Source: Nocardiopsis metallicus (GTDB taxonomy: Bacteria; Actinomycetota; Actinomycetes; Streptosporangiales; Streptosporangiaceae). Taken from it: 64,000 nt of DNA. The DNA is taken from positions 5,828,001 through 5,892,000 of the forward strand of contig NZ_JACHDO010000001.1 of NCBI RefSeq assembly GCF_014201115.1, read 5' to 3'. The notes under the pieces were generated by a model that saw only the letters and a program-made list of their open reading frames with translations, searched no databases and was not told the DNA's origin. Of the stretch, positions 42,303 to 51,289 are shown one piece after another; within the stretch, counting starts at the first letter, position 1; each line of letters opens with the position of its first letter. Position numbers and translations under genes: made by a program.

Positions 42303-43928
42303 TCAGCGCTCGGGCGGGCGCATCGGCCACTTCCAGCCCGGGGCCCAGGTGCTGCTGTCCGACACCCCGGGAGGCATCGGCGGCAGCAGGCGCGCGCCGG
42401 GCGGCAGGCCGTCGTCGACCGGCTCCGGCCGGGGTTCGGGCTCGGACCGGAGCCAGGGCTCGGTTTCGGCTTCGGACTCCGGGAGCGGGCGTGGGTCGCG
42501 CCACGCGGGCTCGTCCAGGGACGAGTCGAAGAGGTCGTCGAAGCCCTGTCCGGCGGGTGCGGACGGCGCGGAGGGTGCGGCCCACATGGCCGGAACCGCG
42601 AAGTCGTCCGGCTCGTCCGGCTCCTCCTCCGGCGCCGGGCTGGCCGGGGGTGCCAGGGGCTGATCGGGCGCGGAAGCCGGGTCGGGGTTGATCGTGACGT
42701 CCTCGAAGGACGGGGCCAGCCCGGGGCCGGGGGTGTCCAGCTCCGGGTCCAGGGCGCTGAACGACGCCGACATCGGGCCCGAGTCCACCTCGGCGAAGTG
42801 CGCGGCCACCCCGAAGTGCCGGGGCGGACGGCGGTGCGAGCCGGTGTCGTCGAGCTCGATCGGCGGGGCCTGCGGGTGACGGACCGAACCGGCCGGGTGC
42901 ATGCGCGCCCACCAGGCGGCCGCCTCGTCCGGATGCAGCTCCTCCAGGACGGCGAGGGCGCCGGTGATGTGCGGGTGGCGGCGGCCGGCCCGCCAGGAGT
43001 GCAGCAGCGACTGCGGTTCCAGGACCAGCACCCGCTCGTTGTCCACCAGGGGGATGTCCCCGGGACAGGCCTCGTTGCCGATCCACGTGCCGTCACCGCC
43101 GACCAGGTCCCATTCGCCGCGTACGACGTCGGCCAGCGGGTCCACCGCGGCGTCCATGGAGGCCGCCACCCAGCGCGGGTCCGGGCGGGTGCCGGGCAGC
43201 CGGTACCCCTCCTTGCCGATCAGCGCGTCGGCGAGCAGGGTGTGCAGCTGGAAGTTGTCGCTCACGCCGTCGAAGCGCACCCGAAAGCCCCGCCAGGAGG
43301 CCCGGTCCAGGACCAGGATCCGGCTGACCTCGGACATCCGCAGCAGCTCGCGGACCTCAACGAACTCGCTCAGGCGGGTGGAGAGGGCCTGGACGAGCTG
43401 GCCGAGCTGGTCCATCGCGCCGGGGTCCGCGCGCACCGCGGAGCGCACCCCGGAGTCGCCGAGCATGGCCTTGGCGGCCAGCCCGTAGCGCAGCGAGGTC
43501 CACCAGCCGACGGTGGCCAGCGGGGCGTTGTCGCCGAGGACCTCCTCGACCCGCTTCTCATCGGTCTCGCCCACGTCGTTCGGGGAGGGGAGGGGCCCGC
43601 CACCGGTCTTCTCCCAGGCGTGCATGAAGGCCGCGGCGGCCTGGCCGTAGCTGCCGAGCTGGCGCAGCACCTCCAGGCCGACCTGACCCGCGGGGGCGCC
43701 GGACTCCACCAGGGCTCCGGCCAGGACGGAGAGGTCGGAGGCCACCCCGGCGTAGGGTTCGACGTCGCTCAGGACCGGAGTCAGCGCCTCCAGCGCGATG
43801 GCCAGTTCCTCCCGGGGTACATCGGAGGAGAGCCGGAACACGTCGTGCACGGCCTCGTGGAAGCCGGGTGCCTGGCTGGCGGCGGTGTCGAGCACACGTT
43901 GGAACGCGGCACGGAACTCTTCAGTCAC
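42303..43928 (-). CDS. Large protein of unknown function with disordered C-terminus
   Basis: Not recognised. The 541-residue protein has a helical N-terminal half (1-200: HEAVHDVFRLSSDVPREELA, LEVLRQLGSYGQAAAAFMHA), a central globular part (210-370: ILVLDRASWRGFRVRFDG, WRAGRRHPHITGALAVLEEL, AAAWWARMHPAG) and about 150 Pro/Glu/Asp/Ser-rich, probably disordered residues. The ending PGWKWPMRPPER is basic. No signal peptide or membrane helix. Third-position G/C bias is strong throughout, so it is certainly coding. Standing alone downstream of the AlkZ-like gene. Confidence 0.8.
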   Translation of the reverse strand: MTEEFRAAFQRVLDTAASQAPGFHEAVHDVFRLSSDVPREELAIALEALTPVLSDVEPYAGVASDLSVLAGALVESGAPAGQVGLEVLRQLGSYGQAAAAFMHAWEKTGGGPLPSPNDVGETDEKRVEEVLGDNAPLATVGWWTSLRYGLAAKAMLGDSGVRSAVRADPGAMDQLGQLVQALSTRLSEFVEVRELLRMSEVSRILVLDRASWRGFRVRFDGVSDNFQLHTLLADALIGKEGYRLPGTRPDPRWVAASMDAAVDPLADVVRGEWDLVGGDGTWIGNEACPGDIPLVDNERVLVLEPQSLLHSWRAGRRHPHITGALAVLEELHPDEAAAWWARMHPAGSVRHPQAPPIELDDTGSHRRPPRHFGVAAHFAEVDSGPMSASFSALDPELDTPGPGLAPSFEDVTINPDPASAPDQPLAPPASPAPEEEPDEPDDFAVPAMWAAPSAPSAPAGQGFDDLFDSSLDEPAWRDPRPLPESEAETEPWLRSEPEPRPEPVDDGLPPGARLLPPMPPGVSDSSTWAPGWKWPMRPPER

Positions 43929-44012
43929 CCCAGAATCCTGTCATACCCGCACGTGCTCTCCGTGATCAGGACGCATATGCACAAAGCGGGTGAGTGGCGA
44001 ACGGGGGAAAAT

Positions 44013-45119
44013 TCAGGCAGGAGTGGAGAAACGGACCTCTCCACCCTCCTGAGCTGCGGAGAAGAAGGAGAGGAGGCGCATTCCTTCCATGACGATCTCC
44101 TCGCTTTCCGAGTTGTTGAAAAGCCGGAAAGGTGTGATGTCGAGGGAGGGTGTCCGGCGGCTCCGATCCACCTTCCAGGCGGCGGCCACCTCGCCGTCCA
44201 CGAGCACCGTCGCGGGCGGCATCCCGTTGCGCGAGGAGACGCGCTTGAGGTTCGCGGCGGAGATCACCCGGCTCCGATCGGCGTGACCCCGCAGCAGGTT
44301 GTCGAAGTCGTAGAGGAAGCGGACCGGAGCGGAGACGTCCGCAGAGGGGCGCGGCGCCTCTGGCAGGTCGAACAGCTCGACCCCGGCCTCGTCGCGGAAG
44401 GACACCAACCGCTCGCGCAGCCCTTCCACGACCTCCTTGAGGCGGGTCAGCCCGGACCAGGCCTGGACGTCCCGCACACTGGCGGGGCCGAAGGCCGCCA
44501 GATAGCGCAGGACCAGCGCCTCCCGGTCGGGGCCTGGCGCGAAGGGACGCCCGGTCCAGGTGTCGGCGGGGGCGAGAGCGGGCTGCCCCGAGGCGCCCCA
44601 CACCCCGCGCGGCGGGACCTGCACGACCGGCAGCAGGCAGCGCACCACGTAGGCCAGGTGGGTGCCGGGCACGCCCTCCCACCGCTGACCGATGCGTTCG
44701 CCCAGCTCTTTGGGGGTGAGCGGGCGCTCCTCCAACAGTTCCCGGCCCAGGGCCACCACCGCGTCCAGGTCCACCTCGGCGGTGGCCTTCCCGTGCGCAC
44801 TGTGCGCCAGGTCCTTGTCCATGACCTCCTGGGTGGTCGGCCGGATCCAGGCCGCGTCCTGTGCGGAGACCAGGTGCAGGGTGGAACGCATCAGCGACAT
44901 CCGCACCAGCGAGCCGTCGGTGAGCAACCGCCCCACCGCGTGCGGATCGGGGTCCTCCAGACGGCTCTGGAAACCCACGTACCAGGTGTGCGCGGTCTGC
45001 GCCTGGAGACCGACCAGCCGGGCGAGCACCTCCGTGGCAGGCCGGTCCACCCGACGCAACAGGAACTGGCGGTCCAGGGTGGCGCGGTTGAGCTCGCGTC
45101 GGCTGAGAGTCGCAGCCAT
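44013..45119 (-). CDS. Winged-helix DNA-binding protein, AlkZ-like (HTH_42)
   Basis: A 368-residue member of the HTH_42/AlkZ group, which includes DNA glycosylases that unhook interstrand crosslinks and protect antibiotic producers. The glycosylase QxQ-type motif is present (RLVGLQAQTAHTWYVG, Gln39 and Gln41), then SLMRSTLHLVS, and the C-terminal winged-helix modules with FLYDFDNLLRGH and PPATVLVDGEVAAAWKVDR. Many family members are uncharacterised and catalysis here is not proven. Single gene. Confidence 0.8.
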   Translation of the reverse strand: MAATLSRRELNRATLDRQFLLRRVDRPATEVLARLVGLQAQTAHTWYVGFQSRLEDPDPHAVGRLLTDGSLVRMSLMRSTLHLVSAQDAAWIRPTTQEVMDKDLAHSAHGKATAEVDLDAVVALGRELLEERPLTPKELGERIGQRWEGVPGTHLAYVVRCLLPVVQVPPRGVWGASGQPALAPADTWTGRPFAPGPDREALVLRYLAAFGPASVRDVQAWSGLTRLKEVVEGLRERLVSFRDEAGVELFDLPEAPRPSADVSAPVRFLYDFDNLLRGHADRSRVISAANLKRVSSRNGMPPATVLVDGEVAAAWKVDRSRRTPSLDITPFRLFNNSESEEIVMEGMRLLSFFSAAQEGGEVRFSTPA

Positions 45120-45221
45120 GGCGGGTTCCCTTCCACAAGCGCCGGGGGCGCCGAGGCATCCGAATGTGACGGAACCCTACAATCCGGGTCGGACACCGTA
45201 GGCAAACCAGAGAGAGTCGGC

Positions 45222-45830
45222 ATGGCGCGGTTCGGGCAGTGGATCGAGAAGTCGAGGGTTCGCCTGGAGAACGAGCACGTGGTGCTCACTCCCGTCGAGG
45301 AGAAGGACCGTGAGGGCTGGCGCGCCCAGGCCCTGGACCCCGACATCTGGACGCACTTCGTAACCCGGGTCGACGACGACGCCGACTTCGAGCGGTTCTT
45401 CGACTCCTACCTGACCGCCTCCGGGAACGGCAGTCGTACCACGTACACGATCACCGACGCGGCCAGTGGACGGATCGCGGGCAGCATGAGCTACGGCAAC
45501 CTCTCCGAAGCCGACCTGCGCCTGGAGATCGGCAGCTCCTGGCTGGGCCGCGACTTCCGGGGCCGGGGCGTCAACCACTGGGCCAAGTACCTGCTGCTGC
45601 GCCAGGCCTTCGAGGCGATGGACACCGAGCGGGTGGAGTTCAAGACCGACGTCCTCAACGAACGCGCCCGCCGCGGACTGCGCGCGATCGGCGCCACCGA
45701 AGAGGGCGTCCTGCGCAGCTACAACGTGATGCCGGGCGGCCGCCGCCGGGACGCGGTGTACTACTCGGTGCTCCGCGCGGAGTGGCCCGCGGTCCGCGAG
45801 CGCCTGGAGAACGGCCCCCGCCGCCGCTGA
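45222..45830 (+). CDS. GNAT-family N-acetyltransferase (RimJ/RimL-like)
   Basis: A 202-residue acetyltransferase: VRLENEHVVLTPVEEKDREG, substrate region, then ITDAASGRIAGSMSYGN and the acetyl-CoA motif LGRDFRGRGVNHWAKYLLLR, followed by FKTDVLNERARRGLRAIGAT. The overall pattern fits RimL-type N-terminal acetyltransferases acting on proteins or small amines. ATG 45222 is preceded by AGAGAG. It is divergent from the AlkZ-like gene and followed by repeat copy 2. Confidence 0.88.
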   Translation: MARFGQWIEKSRVRLENEHVVLTPVEEKDREGWRAQALDPDIWTHFVTRVDDDADFERFFDSYLTASGNGSRTTYTITDAASGRIAGSMSYGNLSEADLRLEIGSSWLGRDFRGRGVNHWAKYLLLRQAFEAMDTERVEFKTDVLNERARRGLRAIGATEEGVLRSYNVMPGGRRRDAVYYSVLRAEWPAVRERLENGPRRR

Positions 45831-45838
45831 CCGGTTCG

Positions 45839-46049
45839 CGTGTCGCGGCCGTTCACCCCTACCGGCGAACACCACCAGCGGCCCGCCAGATCCCCCGGGC
45901 CCGGTTTCGGCCCCTGCTTCGAAGATGATCTTGCTACCAGGAGCGAGTTCGGCGCCTTGGGTTTCGGTGGCTCAGCGCTCCTGGTAGCAAGATCACCGGG
46001 GATACAGGGGTTTTGGAAGCAGCGGACAACCCCCGGGCGCGGCTTACGG
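45839..46049 (-). repeat. Dispersed ~200-bp repeat, copy 2 (inverted relative to copy 1)
   Basis: Nineteen-bp perfect arms TGATCTTGCTACCAGGAGC (45926-45944) and its complement (45977-45995) surround a 32-base centre that still contains GGCGCC. The same CTTCGAAG (45919-45926 region) and CGTGTCGCGG edge as in copy 1 are present on the other strand. It occupies the gap after the GNAT gene. The centre has lost the long palindrome of copy 1, so the two copies have drifted or were copied with different cores. Confidence 0.78.
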
Positions 46050-46213
46050 CCGGTCCCTCGTCGTTCCGTCACGGGCCTTGACGGCCGCGACACGAAGCCC
46101 GCCACCCCGCAGGGGCCGGGAACGCGGGAGGGGCACCCCCTGGTGCGAGCGGGATACCCCTCAACGTCGCGTCCGTGACTTCCGACCGGTGCCCTGCGGT
46201 CGGCCACTGCGGG
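46050..46213. other. Gap between repeat copy 2 and the OtsB-GH15 gene
   Basis: GC-rich sequence of about 160 bases with no recognisable gene, RNA or hairpin strong enough to call. Confidence 0.5.
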
Positions 46214-48595
46214 TCAGTACCGGTCCAGGAGCTGGGCGCAGCGGATCAGCCCCAGGTGGGAGTAGGCCTGCGGGTGGTTGCCCAGGGCCCGCTCGGTGAC
46301 CGGGTCGAACTCCTCGGGGATCAACCCGGTGGGCCCGGCGCAGTCCACCAGGTGCTTGAACAGCTCCTCGGCCTCGGCGCGCCGTCCGGTGAGCAGGTAG
46401 GCCTCGATCAGCCAGGTGGTGCACAGGTGGAAGCCGCCCTCACCGCCGGGCAGGCCGTCGTCACGGTGGTAGCGGTACACGGTCGGCCCGCTGCGCAGCT
46501 CGGCCTCCACCGCGGTCACGGTGGCCTGGAAGCGCTCGTCGGCCGGGTCGATCAGCCCGGACAGGCCGATGTGCAGCGAGGCCGCGTCCAGGTCGGTGCC
46601 GTCATAGGCCGTGGCGTAGGCCTGGGCCTGGTCGTTCCAGCCCTTCTCCAGGACCTCCTCGGCGATCCGGGCGCGCAGGGCGGCCCAGCCGGGGTCGGCC
46701 TCGCGCCGGTAGCGCTGGGCCAGGGTCAGGGCGCGGTCCAGGGTGAGCCAGCACATCACCTTGGAGTACACCCGCTGGCGGGGTTCGTCGCGCTCCTCCC
46801 AGATGCCGTGGTCGGCCTCGTGCCAGCGCCTTGCCACGGCCTGGGCCATGGAGCGCACCAGGTCCCAGTCGCGGTCGGACAGGGCCCCCTTGGCCTGGGC
46901 CAGGTGGGTGATGAGCTCGACCACGGGCCCGAACACGTCCAGCTGGACCTGGTGGTCGGCGAGGTTGCCGATGCGGACCGGGCGTGATCCGGCGTAGCCG
47001 GACAGGGACTCGATGACCTCCTCGGGGCCCAGGTCGGTGCCGCGCAGGCTGTAGAGGGGGCGCAGGAGTTCGGGTGAGGGCAGGGAGGCGACCACTTGGT
47101 GGACCCAGTCCAGGAAGGCCTCGGCCTCGGCGGTGGAGCCCAGGGTGACCAGGGCCTGGACGGTCAGGGCGCCGTCGCGCAGCCAGCAGTACCGGTAGTC
47201 CCAGTTGCGGACCCCGCCGATCTCCTCGGGCAGGGAGGTGGTGGCCGCGGCCATCACACCCCCGGTGGGGGTGCACAGACCCCGCAACGTCAACGCCGAA
47301 CGGGCGGCCAGGGAGTTCTCGGTGCCGGGGAGGTCCAGGGTCCTCAGCCAGTCCGACCAGTGGTGGGCGGCCTGTTCCTGGCGCTCGGGCTCGGTGCGCT
47401 CCTCAGCGGCCAGGGAGTCGGTGCCGCAGCGCAGCTCCAGTACCACCGGGCGCTCCGAGCGCGGGTGGACGGTGGCGCGGGCGACGTCGTCGGTGCCGTC
47501 GTGGTCCACGCGCCACTCCACGCCCGGGGAGCGCAGCACCATCGGGAAGTCGGCGCCCTGGACGCGCAGGCCCTCGGGCTCCACCGTGATGCGGATGGGG
47601 GCGCGGCCGAAGTCCGGGCGCGGGGCGAACTCGATGGTCGCGGGGGTGACGCCGCCGATCACCCGGACCAGGTCGGTGCGGCCCGGGGCGGTGTCGTGGG
47701 CGAGGTAGTCGGTGACCTCCAGGCGGGACCAGCGGGTGCGCACGGTCATGGTGTCCGGCAGGTAGCGCTGGCCGAGGGGGAGGCCGCCGTGGGCGGGGGC
47801 GATCGCGAAGACGCCCGCCTGGCGGCCGCCCAGGACCTCGGCGAACAGGGCGTTGGAGTCCGGCTCGGGGTGACAGAACCACAGCAGCCGCGCGTCCGGG
47901 CCGACCAGCGCCACGGAGGCCTGGTTGGACAGCATGGACATGCGCTCGATGGGCGTGGGGCGCTCGCCGAACACCCAGGAGCGGCGTTCGGTGGCCAGGA
48001 GGGACAGCAGGGTCGCGGCGGTGGGGGTGTCGGGGACGCTGTGCGCGGCGACGGTGGGCTCCTCACCCACACGCACGCCCGCGTCGGCACCGGTGTTCAG
48101 GTTCATGAACACCGGCTCCTCGCCGTCGCCGCCGCCGATGTAGAGGATCGCGGTGGCCTCGACCTGTTCGCGCAGCAGCTCCAGGGCGGCGGACTTGTCC
48201 GCGGGCGGCGCGTCGGGGCCGGTGCCGGGGTGGCCGGGGTCGATGGTGAGGTCGGTGTCGAACTCGGTGCCGTAGGCGCCCACCAGCCTGACCTCCGAGG
48301 GCAGCCGGGAGAGGACGGCAAGGTCGCGCAGGGGCCGGGCGGAGATGACCGCGCACACGGTGCCGGGCAGGTCGGCGAGGTCGCGCAGGGCGCGGACGGC
48401 CTCGGGCAGCGGACCGCGTCGGCTGTTGTCCACCGGGGTCAGGGCGCCGTCGTAGTCGCAGGCCACGAGCAGGCGCGAGGTGCGGGCGAGGGCGGAGACA
48501 CGCTGCCGGACGTCGAGGGGCATGGCCTCAAGGGTCGTGTCAGCCGGCCCCCGCGGGGCCTCCGGAGCCGCATTGACCACCTGGGTGAGCGTCAC
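46214..48595 (-). CDS. Fused trehalose-phosphatase-like (OtsB) and GH15 glucohydrolase
   Basis: A 793-residue two-enzyme fusion. Residues about 40-250 are a HAD-type trehalose-6-phosphate phosphatase domain with ACDYDGALTP (Asp47, Asp49; the usual Thr after DxDG is Ala). Residues about 270-790 are a glycoside hydrolase 15 domain: beta-sandwich part, then NWDYRYCWLRDGALTVQAL, the general-acid region HEADHGIWEERDEP, and the general-base region PEEFDPVTERALGNHPQAYS. GH15 members of this type cleave trehalose or alpha-glucans. Start GTG 48595 has GGAGGAGG. Probably trehalose turnover, but which half is active is uncertain. Confidence 0.88.
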   Translation of the reverse strand: MTLTQVVNAAPEAPRGPADTTLEAMPLDVRQRVSALARTSRLLVACDYDGALTPVDNSRRGPLPEAVRALRDLADLPGTVCAVISARPLRDLAVLSRLPSEVRLVGAYGTEFDTDLTIDPGHPGTGPDAPPADKSAALELLREQVEATAILYIGGGDGEEPVFMNLNTGADAGVRVGEEPTVAAHSVPDTPTAATLLSLLATERRSWVFGERPTPIERMSMLSNQASVALVGPDARLLWFCHPEPDSNALFAEVLGGRQAGVFAIAPAHGGLPLGQRYLPDTMTVRTRWSRLEVTDYLAHDTAPGRTDLVRVIGGVTPATIEFAPRPDFGRAPIRITVEPEGLRVQGADFPMVLRSPGVEWRVDHDGTDDVARATVHPRSERPVVLELRCGTDSLAAEERTEPERQEQAAHHWSDWLRTLDLPGTENSLAARSALTLRGLCTPTGGVMAAATTSLPEEIGGVRNWDYRYCWLRDGALTVQALVTLGSTAEAEAFLDWVHQVVASLPSPELLRPLYSLRGTDLGPEEVIESLSGYAGSRPVRIGNLADHQVQLDVFGPVVELITHLAQAKGALSDRDWDLVRSMAQAVARRWHEADHGIWEERDEPRQRVYSKVMCWLTLDRALTLAQRYRREADPGWAALRARIAEEVLEKGWNDQAQAYATAYDGTDLDAASLHIGLSGLIDPADERFQATVTAVEAELRSGPTVYRYHRDDGLPGGEGGFHLCTTWLIEAYLLTGRRAEAEELFKHLVDCAGPTGLIPEEFDPVTERALGNHPQAYSHLGLIRCAQLLDRY

Positions 48596-49063
48596 GTTGC
48601 CTCCTCCACTGGTCCTTTACTGACCTGCGAAAATTGGTGAGATATAGGACTCCGCGCGCATGTGTCTGGTTCACATGGGTCTGGTGGGAAGAACGTAAAC
48701 CGGGGGGATGTGGCGCGGATTGAGCCTCGAGGGCCTTTGGACAGACCTAACGGAATATTTAGCGTGCAACCGGATGAACCGGGCATTCGTGCTGTTCCGG
48801 AAAAGGACAGGTCCCTCGGAAGTCAACGCGAGACTACCCGCGCCCCAGCTGTGGGTGCGAACCTCGGGCAGGTGATGCAGGTCACTCCGGGGGCGGCTGG
48901 CCAGTGCTGGGCGGGTTCCTCGTCCGACGGGATAGTCGCAGGTCACACCCGTAGAGGCGCGGTGAGCGACCCCGGACAGGCGAAAACCCCGACCCGGGCT
49001 CACGGAGACTCTCGAGAAGTCATCCACAGCCTGTGGACGGGGTCTTCGGATGGTGACGGCCGG
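48596..49063. other. Gap upstream of the OtsB-GH15 gene
   Basis: About 470 bases between two minus-strand genes. The part near 48640-48780 is AT-richer than the surroundings and probably holds the promoter of the OtsB-GH15 gene (TATATC near 48645 on the minus strand is a possible -10). A 118-codon frame on the minus strand has no ribosome site and no recognisable similarity; I do not call it. Confidence 0.5.
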
Positions 49064-49780
49064 TCAGCTGCTGGAGGACTCCCACTCCGGTTTGCGCAGG
49101 TGGTGCACCCACGCGGGCGGGATGTTAGCGAAGACCTTCTCGGAGCCGACGCCGTAGCGGTCCAGCCAGTCCTGGACCACCCAGCTCGTCCGCGCCTGGC
49201 GCAGGTAGTCCTCGCGCTTGGCGATCACGGCCTTGACCTCCTTGGTGTACAGGTACCCGTAGAAGGACAGGGTCCCGCCGGGCCGCAGCACCGTGAAGTA
49301 GTAGTCGAGGATTTCGCTGACCTGGTCCGCGGTGAAGTTGGCGAACGGCAGGCCCGACACGATCACGTCGTAGGTGAGGTCCGTGCCCATCTCGTTCACG
49401 AGGCAGGCGTGCACCTGGGCGCTGTCGGCGATCGGCGACATCACCGGATCGGTCTTCAGCAGGTGCTCGACGTAGGAGGCGAACTCCGGGTTGGCCTCCA
49501 CGAAGTCCACGGTGTCGCCCGGGCGCATCGCGGCGGCGATCCCGCGGCTGATGGCACCGGTTCCGGCACCGGCCTCCAGGATGCGCACGGGCTGGTCGGG
49601 GTCGGGGCGGGCGCGGACGTAGTGGGCCATGGCGTGCGCCAGCGCGCCGCTGCTGGGCAGGATGGAACCCGTCGCGTGGAAGGTTTTCAACGCCTGGCTG
49701 AAGAAGAGTCTGGTGTCACGCAGACGCTCGTCCAGCCTCAGGGCGGAAAAGGGTCCGGCAGGGCTCTGTGTCTCGGACAT
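49064..49780 (-). CDS. Class I SAM-dependent methyltransferase (phospholipid N-methyltransferase-like)
   Basis: A 238-residue methyltransferase with SAM motif RILEAGAGTGAISRGIA, acidic motif FVEANPEFASYVEHLL, the family-like VSGLPFANFTADQVSEILDY, and LRPGGTLSFYGYLYTKEV. The N-terminus (FFSQALKTFHATGSILPSSG) resembles PmtA-type phosphatidylethanolamine methyltransferases of bacteria. It would act at the membrane surface. Solitary gene, divergent from the SDR at 49947. A different small substrate remains possible. Confidence 0.85.
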   Translation of the reverse strand: MSETQSPAGPFSALRLDERLRDTRLFFSQALKTFHATGSILPSSGALAHAMAHYVRARPDPDQPVRILEAGAGTGAISRGIAAAMRPGDTVDFVEANPEFASYVEHLLKTDPVMSPIADSAQVHACLVNEMGTDLTYDVIVSGLPFANFTADQVSEILDYYFTVLRPGGTLSFYGYLYTKEVKAVIAKREDYLRQARTSWVVQDWLDRYGVGSEKVFANIPPAWVHHLRKPEWESSSS

Positions 49781-49946
49781 GATTGAACGCTAACGCCTCC
49801 GTGTCGCACAAGGGAGCCCATGCGTGTGTTTGTCCGGGAAACACCGCGTGGCCATCACCACCGCCGGAGCGGGAACCCACGTCACGCCCGCTGCGCGAGG
49901 CCGTTCCAGGCCGGGCGGCCCTACGCCCAAGCCCTACGCTGAGGGC

Positions 49947-50783
49947 ATGAGCGACGCCGCGAACACCCCCGCCCCCGATTCTTTCGAGCACTCCCGGACC
50001 GCGCTGGTCACCGGGGCCTCCAGCGGTATCGGTGAGGAGTACGCCCGCAGACTCGGCCAGCGCGGCTACGACCTCGTCGTGGTCGCGCGCCGCGGTGAAC
50101 TGCTGGCCGAGCTCGCCGACGAGATCCGCGAACGCTACGGCACCGGCGTCGAGGTGATCTCCGCCGACCTCGGCAGCCCCGAGGGCGTCATGGCCGTCGC
50201 CGAACGCCTGACCGCGGACGGCAGCGGCGACCTCGCCCCGATCGACCTCCTGGTCAACAACGCCGGGCGCGGCGACGGCGGCGTCTTCGCCGAGCAGGAC
50301 CCCGCCGAGATCGACGCCATGATCGATCTCAACGTGCGCGCCGTCCTCCAGCTCGCCCGCGCCGTGCTGCCGGTCCAGACCGCCCGCCGTGCCGCCGGGT
50401 ACGACGGCAAGCTGGGTGTGGTGAACGTGTCGTCGATGGCCGGGGAGATCCCCGCGAACCCGGGCGGTTCCGTCTACGGCGCGGGCAAGAAGTTCGTCAC
50501 GCTGTGGAGCGAGAGCGTCGCCGCGGAGGTGCGCGGACAGGGCGTCCACGTCACGGCGGTGCTGCCCGGTTTCGTGCGTACCGACATGACCCGGGGCGTG
50601 CAGGAACAGGGCATGCCCGCGTTCGCCTTCGTGCCCAAGGAGCACATCGTCCGCGACTCGCTTCTCGCCTGGTCGGCCGGGCGGCCGGTGGTCATCCCGG
50701 GGGGCCAGTACAAGACCGCAGCCGGGATCCTGCGCCTCCTGCCCAGGCCGTTGTTCCGCGCCGTCGCCCGCCGGATGGCCTGA
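49947..50783 (+). CDS. Short-chain dehydrogenase/reductase
   Basis: A 278-residue classical SDR: cofactor motif ALVTGASSGIGEEYARRLG, VVVARR (NADP preference), LLVNNAGRGDGG, then catalytic Ser in VNVSSMAGEIPANPGG and YxxxK in VYGAGKKFV, followed by AVLPGFVRTDMT. Start ATG 49947 with GAGGGC upstream. Substrate cannot be inferred; neighbours are unrelated. Confidence 0.9.
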   Translation: MSDAANTPAPDSFEHSRTALVTGASSGIGEEYARRLGQRGYDLVVVARRGELLAELADEIRERYGTGVEVISADLGSPEGVMAVAERLTADGSGDLAPIDLLVNNAGRGDGGVFAEQDPAEIDAMIDLNVRAVLQLARAVLPVQTARRAAGYDGKLGVVNVSSMAGEIPANPGGSVYGAGKKFVTLWSESVAAEVRGQGVHVTAVLPGFVRTDMTRGVQEQGMPAFAFVPKEHIVRDSLLAWSAGRPVVIPGGQYKTAAGILRLLPRPLFRAVARRMA

Positions 50784-50934
50784 GCCGCGCCCCGGGGTGG
50801 TCCGCCCGGCGGTCTGCCCCGAGCGGCCTGGCGCACCAGCTGCTCTCACATGATGAGACTTCTCCTCCCCGGTTGGTCACGGGGAGTCTGAAGCGCCTAC
50901 TCTGGTACCGCACTGTCGGTCGAGGAAAGACACC

Positions 50935-51198
50935 ATGAAGACCTTCGAAGAGCTGTTCGCCGAGCTGTCCGAGAAGGCACGCTCCCGCCCCGAGGGGTCC
51001 GGGACCGTCGCCCAGCTCGACGCCGGTGTCCACGCCATCGGCAAGAAGGTCGTCGAGGAGGCCGCAGAGGTCTGGATGGCCGCCGAGTACGAGTCGGACG
51101 AGCAAGCCGCCGAAGAGATCTCGCAGCTCCTCTACCACCTCCAGGTTCTGATGCTGGCCCGTGGCCTGCGCCTCGAGGACGTCTACAAGCATCTCTAG
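50935..51198 (+). CDS. hisE: Phosphoribosyl-ATP diphosphatase
   Basis: Second step of histidine synthesis: hydrolyses phosphoribosyl-ATP to phosphoribosyl-AMP and pyrophosphate. The 87-residue all-helical protein has the MazG-like motifs KKVVEEAAEVWMAAEYE and EEISQLLYHLQVLMLARG, with the acidic metal ligands. Start ATG 50935 follows GAGGAAAG. It precedes hisG by 91 bases, the usual actinomycete hisE-hisG order; other his genes are elsewhere. Confidence 0.95.
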   Translation: MKTFEELFAELSEKARSRPEGSGTVAQLDAGVHAIGKKVVEEAAEVWMAAEYESDEQAAEEISQLLYHLQVLMLARGLRLEDVYKHL

Positions 51199-51289
51199 GC
51201 CGGTGTTCCGCGCCCCTCGCGGGGCGCGAGCGCGCACCGGCCCACCGGACGTCCCCGAAATCCGCCAGAACCACGAAGGAATCCAGTCA

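Noticed and set aside
42228..45221. Very long plus-strand frame before the GNAT gene (over 900 codons)
   Set aside because: It is antisense to two well-supported minus-strand genes and has no recognisable domain; a typical high-GC artefact.
48671..49027. 118-codon minus-strand frame in the gap before the OtsB-GH15 gene
   Set aside because: No ribosome site, less biased codons, no similarity; probably promoter region.
49826..49844. Inverted repeat GTGTTT-N7-AAACAC between the methyltransferase and SDR genes
   Set aside because: Six-bp arms are expected by chance at this scale and no promoter context supports it.
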